DNA of 64,000 nt from Ascochyta rabiei. Taxonomy: Eukaryota > Ascomycota > Dothideomycetes > Pleosporales > Didymellaceae. Positions within the stretch are counted from its first letter, which is position 1; each line of letters begins with the position of its first letter. Shown in pieces: positions 24,256 to 35,980 of the stretch. Both the position numbers and the translations under genes were made by a program. Below the pieces are notes generated by a model that ran no database searches, was not told the origin of the DNA, and was given only the letters and a program-made list of their open reading frames with translations. The stretch is taken from NCBI RefSeq assembly GCF_004011695.2, contig NC_082421.1, positions 1,349,299 through 1,413,298 of the forward strand. Reading direction: 5' to 3'.

Positions 24256-27200
24256 CTATGCAGGTCGTCTGAAAGGATGCGCCTCGGTGTTCAACACCCA
24301 CTCATCCAAGCTGACCAGCGACTCATCCGCAAACAGCAGGTAAAAGTACTTGAGCGTCTCCGCGAGCCAGAAGCTCTCCATGCTATCGTTTAGCTCCGGG
24401 GTCGTCTTGGTCACATCGTCGATGGCGCTGTTGCCGAATTCTGTCGTCGTGGCTTTGATGACGGCTTCGAACATGCGCCAGCCCGCTTCTCGCCAGTGCG
24501 CCTCGCCAGTGATACGGTACATGTACCATACGCTTTCGATGGCTTCAGGTCTGTCACGTCATGTCAGTATGTTGGCCGTTCTCAGTTGATTCAGGGAAAT
24601 GACAATGCATACCGTAGGATATAGTTCTTGCTCCCAATCCTAACCACACCTTCGGGCAGGCGTTCTTCCTCGATGCGGTTCTTGACGTACTCCTTGTGCG
24701 TGAACGGCACGACAGGCGAGTACAAGTATGGGAAAGCAGGCATCGTGCGACTCGGCTCTGCGAGTTCGGGAATGGCGGGAGAAGGTTGCACACGTGTGGG
24801 TGGGCCTTCGCCCTCCTCAGACTCACCGCCCATGACTGACTCGTGGTTCTGATTCAGAGGTACGGCGGGAGATCTGACGGCAGCTGGAGGCGAGGGATTC
24901 GCAGGTCTAGCTGGCACGCCTGGTGTGTCTTCGATGTTAACATGTGTAGCGTCGTCCAAAAGATCTATCATTTGGCGCTTGTCGAGGGTGTCTGCGTAGA
25001 CGTAGGAAGGTATTGGAGTTGGCAGTGCCGCGACGATAGGATTCTCGATTGGGGCAGGTGCAGCAGTATACAATGCCATCTGTTCCTCGTACCACGACGA
25101 AGCGGAAACAAGCTGAATCTGATACTGCTGCAGCTGCTCCTGATAGTTTTCCAGACGCCAGTCCGAGCGGGGGTCGAGCAGTTCGTGATACAATGTCTCA
25201 TTCCAGGGACACTCTTTCCTACTATCGCACAGTACGGCGTCGTAAGCTTCAGGCATGATGCCTGTTACCGTCATGTCGTAGCCGTATATACAGCCATCTG
25301 TAAGCTTCTTCGCAATCTCGAGGTCTTCCGGACGGTCGAAGAGTTTGGCGCCCATGCCAAACATACCGCCGGCGAAACATGTCAGATGCGCGTTCTCGGG
25401 TTGGAGGTCGCCTACGAGCGGTTCGTCTTTGGAGGAATGCACGTTGAACTTGCCGGAATAAAGGACGTCGTTACCTTGGGGAAGCATAGGGCGGAAGATC
25501 AGATGCTCTTTGACAACATCCATGGACCATTCGTACATTGTGCGATACTTTTCGATCTGGCCACCGAGAAGCAGCCACTGCTTGGGAAGATACTCGTATG
25601 TGGAGTCAGACATACCGCCAAGCGTGTACTCCTCGCTGCCGTAGTCTAACGTTGAAGCGAAACCTTGCGGACTGCACGTGGGGGCTGCAGGTACGGCTGG
25701 GCCAGTTGACGAAGCCGCATCAAACTGAATCCTATCCGTGTTGCCTTTTTGGAGCGCAAGCAAGTCAGCTTCCAAGTCACTCGCCTTCTTCGGTGGGGTC
25801 CTCGAATCCAGATCCAGCTGTCGCCGCCCCAAAGCAGACAGTGCGGACATCTTAGCACCCGACCCAAGTGCTGCAAGCATTGGATCCTCCAAGCCCTCTT
25901 TTGGTGGTACCCATGTTGGGTTTACCCCGTTTGGTGTGAGCACGATGGGATCTGGCAGGTCGAGCGGGATCATCTTCTTGCCGTCTGGCGAAAGGTGCTC
26001 GGTCGGTGTAGGCGTGGGCACAGGCGTCGGTGACTCGACCTCTGCTGTGGGAACGTCTTCCAGGGGAACGTTCAAAGGTACCTGCGCCGGCACATCAATA
26101 GCCACCATCTTGCAGCCTGAGGCGTCAAGGTAGATCGGCCACATGCCCGGCAATCTAGTGTTGTTTTGAAACTCCTCGAGATGATCGGTAATGCGCGCAA
26201 CTGCGTCATAGTACTTGTTGTCCCCAGTGAGCTGCGCCAGCCTGGTGAACTCCATGGACAGCGATCCGATTTCAGCCAGGACCACGCGACTGCTCGCGCG
26301 GTGAGCATTGGCTGCAAACTGCGATCTCCAATAGTAATACGTCTCGGGCATGCGGTTCGGCGTGTCAAACGCGCTGTACAGAAGCTCGGCAAGCTCCACG
26401 GCCTTGTCGAGGAGAATTTCGTACTGCTTCCCACTGACGTCGTACGCTGCCAGCAGCCCGCCGAGATAGCGGATTGTCGTCTCGAACAGCGGAATGTCGG
26501 CGCGCGAGGTCGTCGTGAAGTCGATTGTGGCAACGGCCTTGACTGCATCTGCAAACTCCTCTTTCAGCCCCATGATCCATAGTGTGTCCAGCGCATCCAC
26601 CAGTGTCGCACGCCAGCCGGCGAACGGGTCTTTGAATTCACCAGAGACGGGCTTGAGCTCATCATGCTCCCAGGCAAGCTCTCTGTAGCCCTTCCAGGAC
26701 TTCTTGAACACGTTCCTGATTGCGTCGAGTTTTGCGCTTCTCTCTGCTCGCGCCGCAGGCGATTCGGGCTTGAAGTCGAATTGTATCCTCTTGATCGGTT
26801 TCGACGTGCCAGCTGGGAGCTTGATCATTGACTGCGAGGGGACGGGGAAGTTCTCAGGCAGTTTCGACCAATGCACCGGTTCGACGCTCATCGATTCTGG
26901 CTGGATGGCGTTGGCCGGCTGGCCGTGTGGCTGTCCCGGTGCAGGGACAGGGACCGTTGGAAGGTGCTGCTGCGGCAGCTTTGGTATCGCGACGGGACTC
27001 GACGCGGGCGCTGCCGACGACGACTTCCTGCCAGCAGGAGGGTTCAGGGGCGCGGCGGGCGGTGGCGGTGGCGTTGGCAGTGGCGGTGGCGGCGGCGGTG
27101 TTTGCAAGGGCGTCTTCTTCGTCGCGGCGGGCACGTCGACCTCGAACTTGCGCGTCTCCTGCGCGACAAGGTTGGGCTTGTGCATGAACTGCACGGCGTC

Positions 27201-27341
27201 TTCAGCTGCATCCTCTAGCCGGCCAGCCGCACTCGACGCAGCTTCCCGCCACGTTGCACCTGACGTGCTGAACCTGTAGAGCGCGAAGACGGTAATGACA
27301 GCAAAGACGAGGAACACGCGATATCTCCGCATGCGGAACAT
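24256..27341 (-). CDS. GH47 alpha-1,2-mannosidase, type II membrane protein
   Basis: Two exons, 24613-27341 and 24256-24550, with a 62-nt intron; 1007 residues. Class I mannosidases trim alpha-1,2-mannose from N-glycans in the ER/Golgi. A short cytosolic N-terminus and one membrane anchor ([16 protein letters not shown], about 9-25) are followed by a Pro-rich stalk (75-130) and the catalytic domain from about 205. Family blocks: [80 protein letters not shown] (spanning the intron) and the Ca2+-site NTEAHPF at the end. Two low-complexity insertions, one Pro/Thr-rich mid-domain and one of about 110 residues before the last block, make it much longer than a usual 500-600-residue enzyme. Confidence 0.92.
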
Positions 27342-28126
27342 ATCTGCGCTCCGAACGGCGCAGCGCGCGTTGGGGCCTGAGGCGGGAGAGTGTCGGCCGC
27401 TGTAGGGGGCGTTGTGGAGGTCGTGGACGGAGCAGTGCCGTGGAAACGCGCACTCGTCGTGCGTCTCGTGGTCGCAAAGGGCGGCGGCGTGGTGTTACTA
27501 TCACCTACAGAACAAAAGGGCGCTGGCAAGGAACGGCGATGTTTCAGACGGTGCTCACAGTTGCGCAGTTCGGCGCTGCCATCCGTGCAGCTGAACAAGG
27601 AAGGAACGGAGACGAAGGCGAAAAAGAACCAAGACGAAGAAGACAGCGTGACGGCAACACCAGTCCGCTGGGCATCAGATGGAGAGGCACACAGGAGAGC
27701 GTCCCAGCTGGCGTTCACGGCCTTGGCTTTCCGAGAGGATCCAAGTCAGGATGCACGACCCACTGAAGATCGCCGCGGGCATTGGCGCAGGCGTGGCAGT
27801 GGCTTGAATCCTCGGGGCGCTCGACGCTGTCCGATGGAGACCTGGTTGGAGCATGGCTCGCTGTTTCATGACGGTCTGTAGCGGCCAGCGATGGCCCCAT
27901 TCACATTCTTCTCGCCTTGTCAAGCTTCTCGACTTGTCAAGGTACAAGTGGCATTCCAGCCTGCCGCGGCACAAGTGAGAGATCCCCGCCCGCTCCCTGG
28001 ACTGGATTGCAATGTGGAGCTCCCGGTTTTAAGCTTAAGCCTTAAACTAGATGGGCGGCTAGCCAGGATAATAGGGGTTACCAGACATCAAAGGGAACCA
28101 CTCGACGCAAGCGTGCGTGATTGCAA
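27342..28126. other. Mannosidase upstream region, no gene seen
   Basis: About 780 bp, GC-rich near the mannosidase start and AT-richer toward the tandem repeat. Overlapping frames on both strands lack motifs. It should contain the mannosidase promoter and 5' UTR. Confidence 0.4.
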
Positions 28127-28480
28127 ACAGTCACTGGTGTTTATGAACAGAGCATTGGCGAAGAGGCTGTCAGGCTATTTCGACCTGGTCAGACAGTCAC
28201 TGGTGTTTATAAACAGAACATTGTAAAGAGGCTGTTAGTAGATTTTAACCTAGTTGGACAGTTACTAGTGTTTATAAACAGAACATTGGCAAAAGGCTGT
28301 CAGTGTAATTCGACCTGGTCAGACGGTCATTAGTGTTTATAAACAGAACATTGTAAAGAGGCTGTTAGTGTAATTTGACCTGGTTAGACAGTTATTAGTG
28401 TTTATAAACAGAACATTGTAAAGAGGCTGTTGGTATATTTCAACCTAGTTAGACAGTTACTAGTGTTTATAAACAGAACA
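28127..28480. repeat. Six-copy ~65-bp tandem repeat
   Basis: The phrase 'gtgtttataaacagaaca' (with small changes) recurs about every 65 bp, beginning near 28137, 28203, 28268, 28333, 28398 and 28463. Between copies the spacer reads as variants of 'aagaggctgtcagtgtaatttcgacctggtcagacagtcact'-like sequence in shorter pieces. The first copy is GC-richest; later copies differ mainly by C to T changes (GACCTGGTC to AACCTAGTT). It sits just beyond the 3' end of the FHA gene. Confidence 0.9.
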
Positions 28481-28518
28481 TGGGTTGTACTGATACGGCA
28501 ACGTGATCTGCGCCCTGC

Positions 28519-29814
28519 TCACTCCTGCTTGTCCTCCCGAGGCGGCAGCATAACCACGTACTCGCGCTCGCTCCCTGCAAACTTCAGCATGTCCTTGTCC
28601 CTCAGCTCGAAGTAGCGACTGGCCTCGACGTCTTTTCCGTTGAGCTCCGTCCCGTTACTGCTCTCCAGGTCGATGACATACGGCTTGACCCTCCCCTTGG
28701 TACTCCGGACTCCAAACTCGTCCTCCACAACCTTCTGGATGTAGCGGAACTGTATGGCTGCGTGCTGTCCGCTCGAGCTGGGGTGCTCAAGCACATAGTC
28801 CACGACCTCGTGCGAGCGACCCAGAAGCCAACAACTCTTCTGCCAAAGCTCAATCGTGTCGATGACGTCGTCGCCTTTGAACACGAACATGCGCCAGGGC
28901 TGTGAAGGCGGTGGTTTCCGCGCCTCCGCAGGCTCGTGGTATTTGAGCGAGATCTTGGTGCCTTGGACTCGATTGGCGTGTTTGGCTAGCGCGCCGGTGG
29001 CTTTGAAATTCGGCTTTTCCTTGTTGACGGGTGCACCGCCATACTTGCTCGGTGCCTGTGCTGAGTTGTCGACGCCGCGGAAAGAGACCGCTTGATCAGG
29101 CAGAGGCTTCTTGTTGCGCTGGTGCGGAGATTGTGAACGTGACTTCGAACGGCTGCGGCGGCGACGCTTGAGTGGTGGAGATCTGGACGCGGACGGCGAG
29201 CGTGGACGATGTTTGCGCTCGCGAATAGCTAGAGGAGAGCGTGAACGTGAGCGCGAGCGTTTGCTTTCCCTCGGCTTGTCCCCGCGCCGTCGGTCTCGTG
29301 ATCGTGAGCGTGAGCGTGAGCGTGAGCGATCGCGTCTGCTGTGCCTATCCCGCGAACGATGTCGTCTACGATCTCTGTCTGCACCCTTGTCTCTTGAGCG
29401 GTCACGCTTCTTTTCTACACATCTGTCCCTCGTCCTGTCCTTGGACCTGTCGCGCCGCCTGTCCCTGGAGCGATCCGCACGGCGGTCTCTCGATCCATCA
29501 CGTTTCTTCTCTCGTGACTCTTCTCGGCGACTCCTGTACGGCTCAGGTGATCCATCTCGCTCGCGCCTGCTTGCGCTTGCTGCTGGCGAAGCATCCTTGG
29601 GCCTGCGATCCCTTGAGCCATCTGCGGGTTTCCTCTCCCGTGACCTGCTTCTCGGCCGATGCCCTGGTGTGGCCGAGGGTCCTTTTCCCACCGGCTCTGG
29701 CCCGTTGCCGGCAGCCTTCTCCGGCACCACGCGTGGTGGAGTGGGAACCTCGCCCCTGGCCAGCTGCTGGGTCAGCAGTTTCCTCTGGCTGAAAGGCGAC
29801 AGCTCTCTTCCCAT
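28519..29814 (-). CDS. FHA-domain, RS/RD-rich nuclear protein (Pml1/SNIP1-like)
   Basis: Single-exon frame of 431 residues from ATG at 29814. The N-terminal 240 residues are dominated by Arg-Ser, Arg-Asp and Arg-Glu dipeptides, as in splicing factors. The C-terminal ~130 residues form an FHA phosphothreonine-binding domain: WLLGRSHE, SSSGQHAAIQFR, DLESSNGTELNGK, YFELRDKDMLKFAGS. The linker KISLKYHEPAEARKPP before the domain matches the SNIP1/Pml1 layout. Known family role: Pml1 is part of the RES complex that aids pre-mRNA splicing and retention; I infer the same here. An upstream coding exon is possible but not needed. Confidence 0.85.
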   Translation of the reverse strand: MGRELSPFSQRKLLTQQLARGEVPTPPRVVPEKAAGNGPEPVGKGPSATPGHRPRSRSRERKPADGSRDRRPKDASPAASASRRERDGSPEPYRSRREESREKKRDGSRDRRADRSRDRRRDRSKDRTRDRCVEKKRDRSRDKGADRDRRRHRSRDRHSRRDRSRSRSRSRSRDRRRGDKPRESKRSRSRSRSPLAIRERKHRPRSPSASRSPPLKRRRRSRSKSRSQSPHQRNKKPLPDQAVSFRGVDNSAQAPSKYGGAPVNKEKPNFKATGALAKHANRVQGTKISLKYHEPAEARKPPPSQPWRMFVFKGDDVIDTIELWQKSCWLLGRSHEVVDYVLEHPSSSGQHAAIQFRYIQKVVEDEFGVRSTKGRVKPYVIDLESSNGTELNGKDVEASRYFELRDKDMLKFAGSEREYVVMLPPREDKQE

Positions 29815-30527
29815 GATCAGACCGCTTCTTGAGGGCGACCGGAGTGCGCTGCAGCTTGGGGCGGTCCGGCCGTTTCAGATCGTGGACGTGGCCCAAGATG
29901 GATGTCGACTGCTATCACCTCGAGACGCGTGCGAGTGCGGAGGCCAATGGTCGCTCAGTGTAGCATTGCGCAGTCGAAATGGCGACCGAGTACATGCAAG
30001 CTTCTATAAAAAAAAGTGGCAGGGCGAGACGATGGTCAGTCGCAAAGTTTTGTGGCAGCCGTTGGCGGCTTCCAATGACGATCTAGGTATGCCAAGCTTC
30101 TGCGCTCCTTCCTGCCGCAGCCATCACAGTCACCACAGGGCAGGCGCTTCCCCTTCTGGCCCCCACGCGCCAATTCGTCGAACCTCTTTTTGTCTCGCGA
30201 ACACGGTGTTCCAGCAGCAGGGAGAGGCGCTTGAATGGGTTGGCGCCGTGTGTTCCTCGCGTCTCACCCACCCGGACATCAGCCCCTAGCAAGATGGGCA
30301 CGCCGAAACATGACAGCGGACATTTGCGCAGTAGCCAAACCGCCGCCACCGTACGGCGCAGTCGAAAGTTTCGAGGCTTCCTTAAGGGCATCTCACCCCA
30401 AACCCATTCGTCCTCTCCTGTCGTCGCCTTCTTCCGTATCCTTCATTCATTCTTGCAGTCTACTCTATTCACTATAATGTCTTAATTCTTCCTTGCACTG
30501 CGTTGTTGATAGCGCGCAAATACTACA
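29815..30527. promoter_or_regulatory. Divergent intergenic region
   Basis: 713 bp between the divergent starts of the FHA protein gene and the coiled-coil protein gene. An open frame antisense to the FHA gene runs into it (29111-30289) but reflects RS-repeat composition. Pyrimidine-rich sequence (about 30400-30525) precedes the plus-strand ATG, as is common upstream of fungal starts. Confidence 0.35.
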
Positions 30528-33500
30528 ATGAGCTCCAAACGACTGTTTTCTTGGCAGAAGCGGCAGTCTAATGCAGAGCCCTACTACAAGACGGGTGGTT
30601 TGCTGTCCATCGATGCCTTGGAGGGCGAGCCCAGCAATGCTCCAGAAGCAAAGGTACGGAGGGATGCCGACATGGCTGGTGGTGAGCTGGCCATGCGCAA
30701 CTACGTGGTCGTGCATGGAAAGACGATCGTGGTCGTTGGCAGAGACATGCGCCGAGAAGCTGCAGGCTGCTTTGACGTTGTGACCGTGTATTCGCTGACT
30801 TGCTGCAAGGACACCCAAAAGGCACGGCGGCGCCCCTCCAACCTCACTATAATCCCTCCGGAGCATCAGCACTCCGCATCGAGCCCCCTGTCTTCTCCAT
30901 ACAATGTCCGCCGTGTCAGCTCGACGTCCAATCTCATGGCCATCTTCAATGATATGCTGCGCTCACCATCGTTTGGAGCTGCCGCCTGGCCGAGATCTGC
31001 TTCCGTACATAAGTCTCTCTCCACTCGACCACGCTCGAGTTCCGTGCCATCGTCCCCAGATCTGCCGGTCGAGTTACCTGGATCCCTTCTACAACAAAAT
31101 CAGGGCTTCCCGTACTTTGAAAACCCATACTTTGAAACTCCAGACTTTGTGCTAAGTCGACCCACATCGCAAAACGTGCGACGAGGCACCCATCCCCCTG
31201 ATAGATGTGCTGGAGACGAGGGAGATGTGTTCGATCTCTTACACTTGGTTCCTGAACCTTTAAATCATTCACGAAGTGTTCCAAGTTTGAACCCCGAGTA
31301 TCAAGAGAGCGCAATGAAGTCTTCTCGTAGTGAGACTGTTCCCAATGCGAACGTCCTTAACAAGTCAAAACCGCACAGGGTGCATCATAGAAAGGCACTC
31401 AGCGACATCGAATGGCGCACACTCGCAGACACGACGACAAGCAATGATATCAACGTCGCAGAACCGTCTGCTTCAAAGCATGTCAACGCCAACTACAACT
31501 CGAACAAATTGCGCGTGAAGTCTGGCAAGCTGCCACAGCCATCGTCGATGATCCTTGAAGCAGCAGCCTCATTCAATATCTTGGAAGTACACGCAAGCCG
31601 TGGAGATGATGTGAGTACCGTGTGTTTCTTTATGGCAGAGTGTTCACTCGCCGAGTTGGTGGTTGCATAACGAAACGGTTTCAGATGACTCGCATCCATC
31701 TTACCAGCCTTAATGGGATGCTCTCTGCCTTATATAAATGGGCACTTCCGCTGCGATTGTCCAGCTCATGCGTTTCAGCCTTCTGAAGGTTGTTGTGTTC
31801 GTCTCGCCCCAGCGCGTGTGTCGTGAATGCCGAATTGGCTGCAAGGCTGCAGGAGCAAACAGAGTACAACTACTCGTGGCATTCCCTCTTTCGTCCTTCC
31901 AAGCTGCAGAGCCGCAAAAGCTTCCACTCACTTTACCGGGACTTTCACTTACTCGTGAACGACTGCTAAACGTGCACAGCTTGGCGTCATCTCAACTCCT
32001 ACACCAACCAGAACGCGCAGCAAACACACCGGAGACTTGAAGGCCACTATTGCGACACAAGATCAGACGATTTCAACGTTGCAATCGCGATTCGGCAGTT
32101 TGAGGTTGTCGCACGAAGCTCACGTATCAAGCCTTGCAGACGCGCATGCTGCAGAGGTTGCGTCATTGCGAAACCACGCAAAGCTATTGGAAGAGCAACT
32201 GGCTCAACGCCCAGGCCTGCACCACGGTGAGTGTGATGGTACCTCCTTGCGTCGCCTTCACCTCGATTTTATTATTTTGTGATGGACGGATCCGCTAATT
32301 GGCGATCTGCGGAGTTGGTGTTGCCGCTATCCGCGAGCCATGGAGTTCTTTGTAGTTCGAGCCACTGGTACAAGTCACTACTGAAGTTTATCAGGCCCTA
32401 AGTTGCGGCTGGCAGTTCAGCGGGTGAACGGTTCGCGCATAGTTCTGGTCTAATCATGCAACAGACGTAACGATTTCAGCTGACGCGCATCTAGCCTCAG
32501 GCGACAACTTCCTGTTTCTTTTGGATACAACAGAATTCCCTTCAACTCTTAGCCGCGAAAGCTCGCAGTACACAGCAAATACCTCTCGCAGTTCAACTTT
32601 GTCGTTTCAAAGTGCCTCGGGGAAACATCAGAGATCACCCGAGGGGTTGCACAATATGGAGAGCTTGAAGCGCAAGCTGAGCACCACGCGTCGGCCACAG
32701 ACTGCGGATCGCAACCTTCTACCCGAACTCAACCAATACAAGCAAAATAACGTCGCACTGGAAACACAAATCGGATCGTTGATGGCGAAATTGAACGAGT
32801 CCAAGAAAAGCGAGAAGGCGTTGAGGACAACCCTGCAGCATGTCGAACAAAAGTGTGCCGAAGCCGAGAGCAAGGCGCGCGAAGTACAGCAACTTGCGTC
32901 AAGTGCAGAGGCCCTACAGAACACCATTGATCACCTTGAATCTCGTCTCGAGATCGCGAACACCGAGAAGCTGGATGCACAGGAAGAGCTCTTCAACATG
33001 CGGGCATTGAAATCCCCCTTTGATGCCCAATTCTCTGGGCTACAATCACCCATACAGGATGCTCACGTCAGCATGGACACAGTCTTTTCCGCCGACACGC
33101 AACCAGATCGGCAGCGCGATTCAGCAGCGACGCTGTCTACTTTTGTCGCACACATCGAGCAGCTCCAGGACGAGGTCAGACAAAAGGACGCGTACATTTC
33201 CGACCTAAAAGAAGATACCACGTACTTGCATCAGATGCTGGATCATGTCAATCGACAATATGACGAGATCAATCTACAGTTGGAAATCCAGAATAAGCTA
33301 CTTGGAAAGACAAAAGAGACAGACGAGCAAATCGAACAGCTGCGGGCTGCGATCATGAAGCGAGAGGCTGTCATTGGGGATAAGGAGAAGTCCATCCGAG
33401 CGATCGAAAGGCAATTAGAACATCACCAGCTCTTGTTGCAAGCGGAGATACGAAAACACGCTACCATGTCGCGACACCTTGGCGATGAGAGCAATCCACT

Positions 33501-35040
33501 GCCTGAGCTGACTGCCCTTGCTACAAAGAAAGATATCGACAGATGGATCCAGAAACTCAACCAGCGCTTGCAGAAGGCAAAATCGATGAGTCCAGCCAAA
33601 GAACCAGCGACAGCGGTCGAGGCGCACGTTGAAGATCTGCGTAACGAGATTGACTTTTATGTACGCGAGATTGTATATTACAAGTTGGATATCCGAGGGT
33701 ATAAGAGCGACATCAAGAAGCTCAACAAGATTACGGCTCAACTAGGAAGTTATGGAAACAGGGCCAGTGACCTCGAATCCGAGACCTCGTCCCTACGACC
33801 GGCACCCACACCGAATCGGGCACGATTCTTGTCGACGACTCCAGAGCTGAAAAGTCCAGGCTATTCATCTCCCGCCTTGATTGGTTCCGCTCAAACAATT
33901 ATAGGTCCAGCTTGTGCTCTGACACCGCCGCCATCGATGGCTACGGACAGTCCCAGTTCTTCTCCGATACTGCTCGCAAAGGACGTGTTGGACGATTACG
34001 AAGAAGCAGCCTCAAGAATCCCAGTGGTGCCACACATACCAACTCAAGTCACGATTGTCAATGTCACGCACAATACTCCCTCTGCTTCCGCGCCAGAGAG
34101 GCAAGACACTCAGCGCAGTATGGGTAACTCAACTGTCCACATGTACGCCTCTCCTAGAACACCGGGAGGTCCTGCAGTATCGACTCATGATGAGCATTCA
34201 GTAATGCTTGCTCATGCAATTGGTATCTCGGACCGCACACCACTGCAAAAGGTCAACTTGTCTCATGAGCCAGTTGTCCAAAGCAATCAGACTCCAATGA
34301 CCGAATTGACGTTACCTATAATCTCAGACATCTACCGGCCAAACCTTGAGCGCGAAGTATCTGAAACATCCACTGTGCGTCCTGTCGTGCCGATATCAAG
34401 ATTCTCAAGCGACCTGCCATTGAGTTCATCATCATCCAATCTCCACCCAAGCTCGCATTCACCTCTTGGCTTAGGGTCAAGTGCCACCAACTACACCCTA
34501 CAGTCTCAATCATCATTGCGCCCGGAACGCGGAATCAGCACCACATCCAGTAACGGTATTCCCTTTGTCATCGCAATGGGTTCACCACACAATCCCGCGA
34601 TCGCAGTAGCAGCGAAGAACAAGCCGCTCGCACGTCCACATAAATCTTCGACCACATCGCGAATAGGTGTCGGCGGCACCATGTCATCTTCTACCCCATT
34701 CTCCTCCCCCACAAGCATTGAAAGCTTCCCCTCTGCGCCAGCTAACTCGCCGATGGCGACGACAGGCCATAAAAGGAAGTCAAGCTTGAGTTTCAGGAAA
34801 CAGGAAAATGACCGTCCGACAACACCAACGCATGCACGAAGTATTAGTGGCGGGAGCATTCGGACAGCGATAAGGTGGACAAGGGCCGCAAGTAGGGACA
34901 AGGAAAATGAAAAAGAGGTGCAGCTGAGGAAGGATAGCATCGGCATGCCGCAGTCACTTGATGGCTCGTTTGGAATCGATCAGTCGACCTTCACAAGAGT
35001 CGGTGAGTTCAGTGATAGCCTTGGAGACAGAGGCAATTAA
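30528..35040 (+). CDS. Long coiled-coil protein of unknown function
   Basis: ATG at 30528 starts MSSKRLFSWQKRQSNAEPYY. A likely intron 30654-30809 (gtacgg...tgcaag, phase 0) would otherwise add 52 residues. The first large block (to about 31610) is Ser/Pro-rich and ends at a gtgagt donor. The stretch 31680-32226 is not resolved: coiled-coil-like pieces (AELAARLQEQTEY; LKATIATQDQTISTLQSRFG; AEVASLRNHAKLLEEQLAQ) lie in different frames, so small introns or an error must join them. The exon ending at 32226 splices at gtgagt to 32534 (phase fits). The last exon, 32534-35040, has a heptad coiled coil to about 33760 and a Ser/Thr/Pro-rich tail with a basic end. I do not recognise a named family. 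I am confident it is one gene, but not in the middle exons. Confidence 0.65.
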
Positions 35041-35980
35041 GAAACTTGAGCCGGAAGGGCATTTTTAGGTGGTTGGTGTGGAAATTTTTTACTGAATCAT
35101 TACTGTGCGCTTTGTGGCTTGGGAGTATAGACGTATACAGTTCAATCATGCAAGAGCCATAAAATATTCATCTTGGGTTTGCAATCTTCGTCGTTGGCTC
35201 TCAAAGCTGCAGCTTTGAACGGAAAGCTTTTCTGTACGCCGCATAATCATCGCTATATACTACTGCAATTCGTTTCCATTCACACTGCTAAAATCTACAT
35301 GTTCTGCTCAGGACCTTCTACTTCTTATTCAACCGTCACCATGTCTTGCTTTCTGTGGCATCAATCGGCAGCGCGGCCTCCATACTAGGAACGTGTCTTG
35401 GAATGGCTACCTATCCGCTCTCTTACTAGAACGTCACGACAAGGTGTTCCCAAGCACGACTCACGCCACCCAGAGCTTTCAGTCGTTCGAGATCAAGCAC
35501 TAACCGTACATTGGAAGAGGAGTCTGCATGTCTCAGCTACCTAGTAGGGTTTAGTACTTGCTCAATTTCAAATGCTTCTTGCCGCTCCTCCTAATCAACA
35601 TCCTCGTCTTGTAGTAAACAAACGATCTTCTTTTGTCTCTAGCAACAAAGATCAGTCGACGCTTGTATGGCCTTGCTTCTCTGTATGCGTCAAGGTGTCG
35701 GCACCGGGAATTACAGCGTTACGCGAACTTGCGTATTACCGGTACCTATGCGCACACACATGGCAGTGCAATGACGAACCCGCCCATGCAGGGCGATTAC
35801 CAACGGCGCCGATCATTGGATTAAAACGGATGGGCAGAGGGTCCAACGATCACGTCAGCTCGCTTGGTGATAGTCATCGTGCGACCTCGTCAGAGCAGCG
35901 GAATTCGAAAGGCGACAGACCTTAACTGTACTGCGCGTCTGATTTGTTTCGATAATTGAGCGGCTCGATTCAAGGGAGTG
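35041..35980. other. Intergenic, no gene seen
   Basis: About 940 bp between the coiled-coil gene and the transcription-factor gene. Only short motif-free frames; the regulator's promoter should be in the right half. Confidence 0.4.

Noticed and set aside
29111..30289. 392-codon plus-strand frame antisense to the FHA gene
   Set aside because: Arg/Ser/Leu repeats mirror the RS/RD-rich coding strand; no independent motif.
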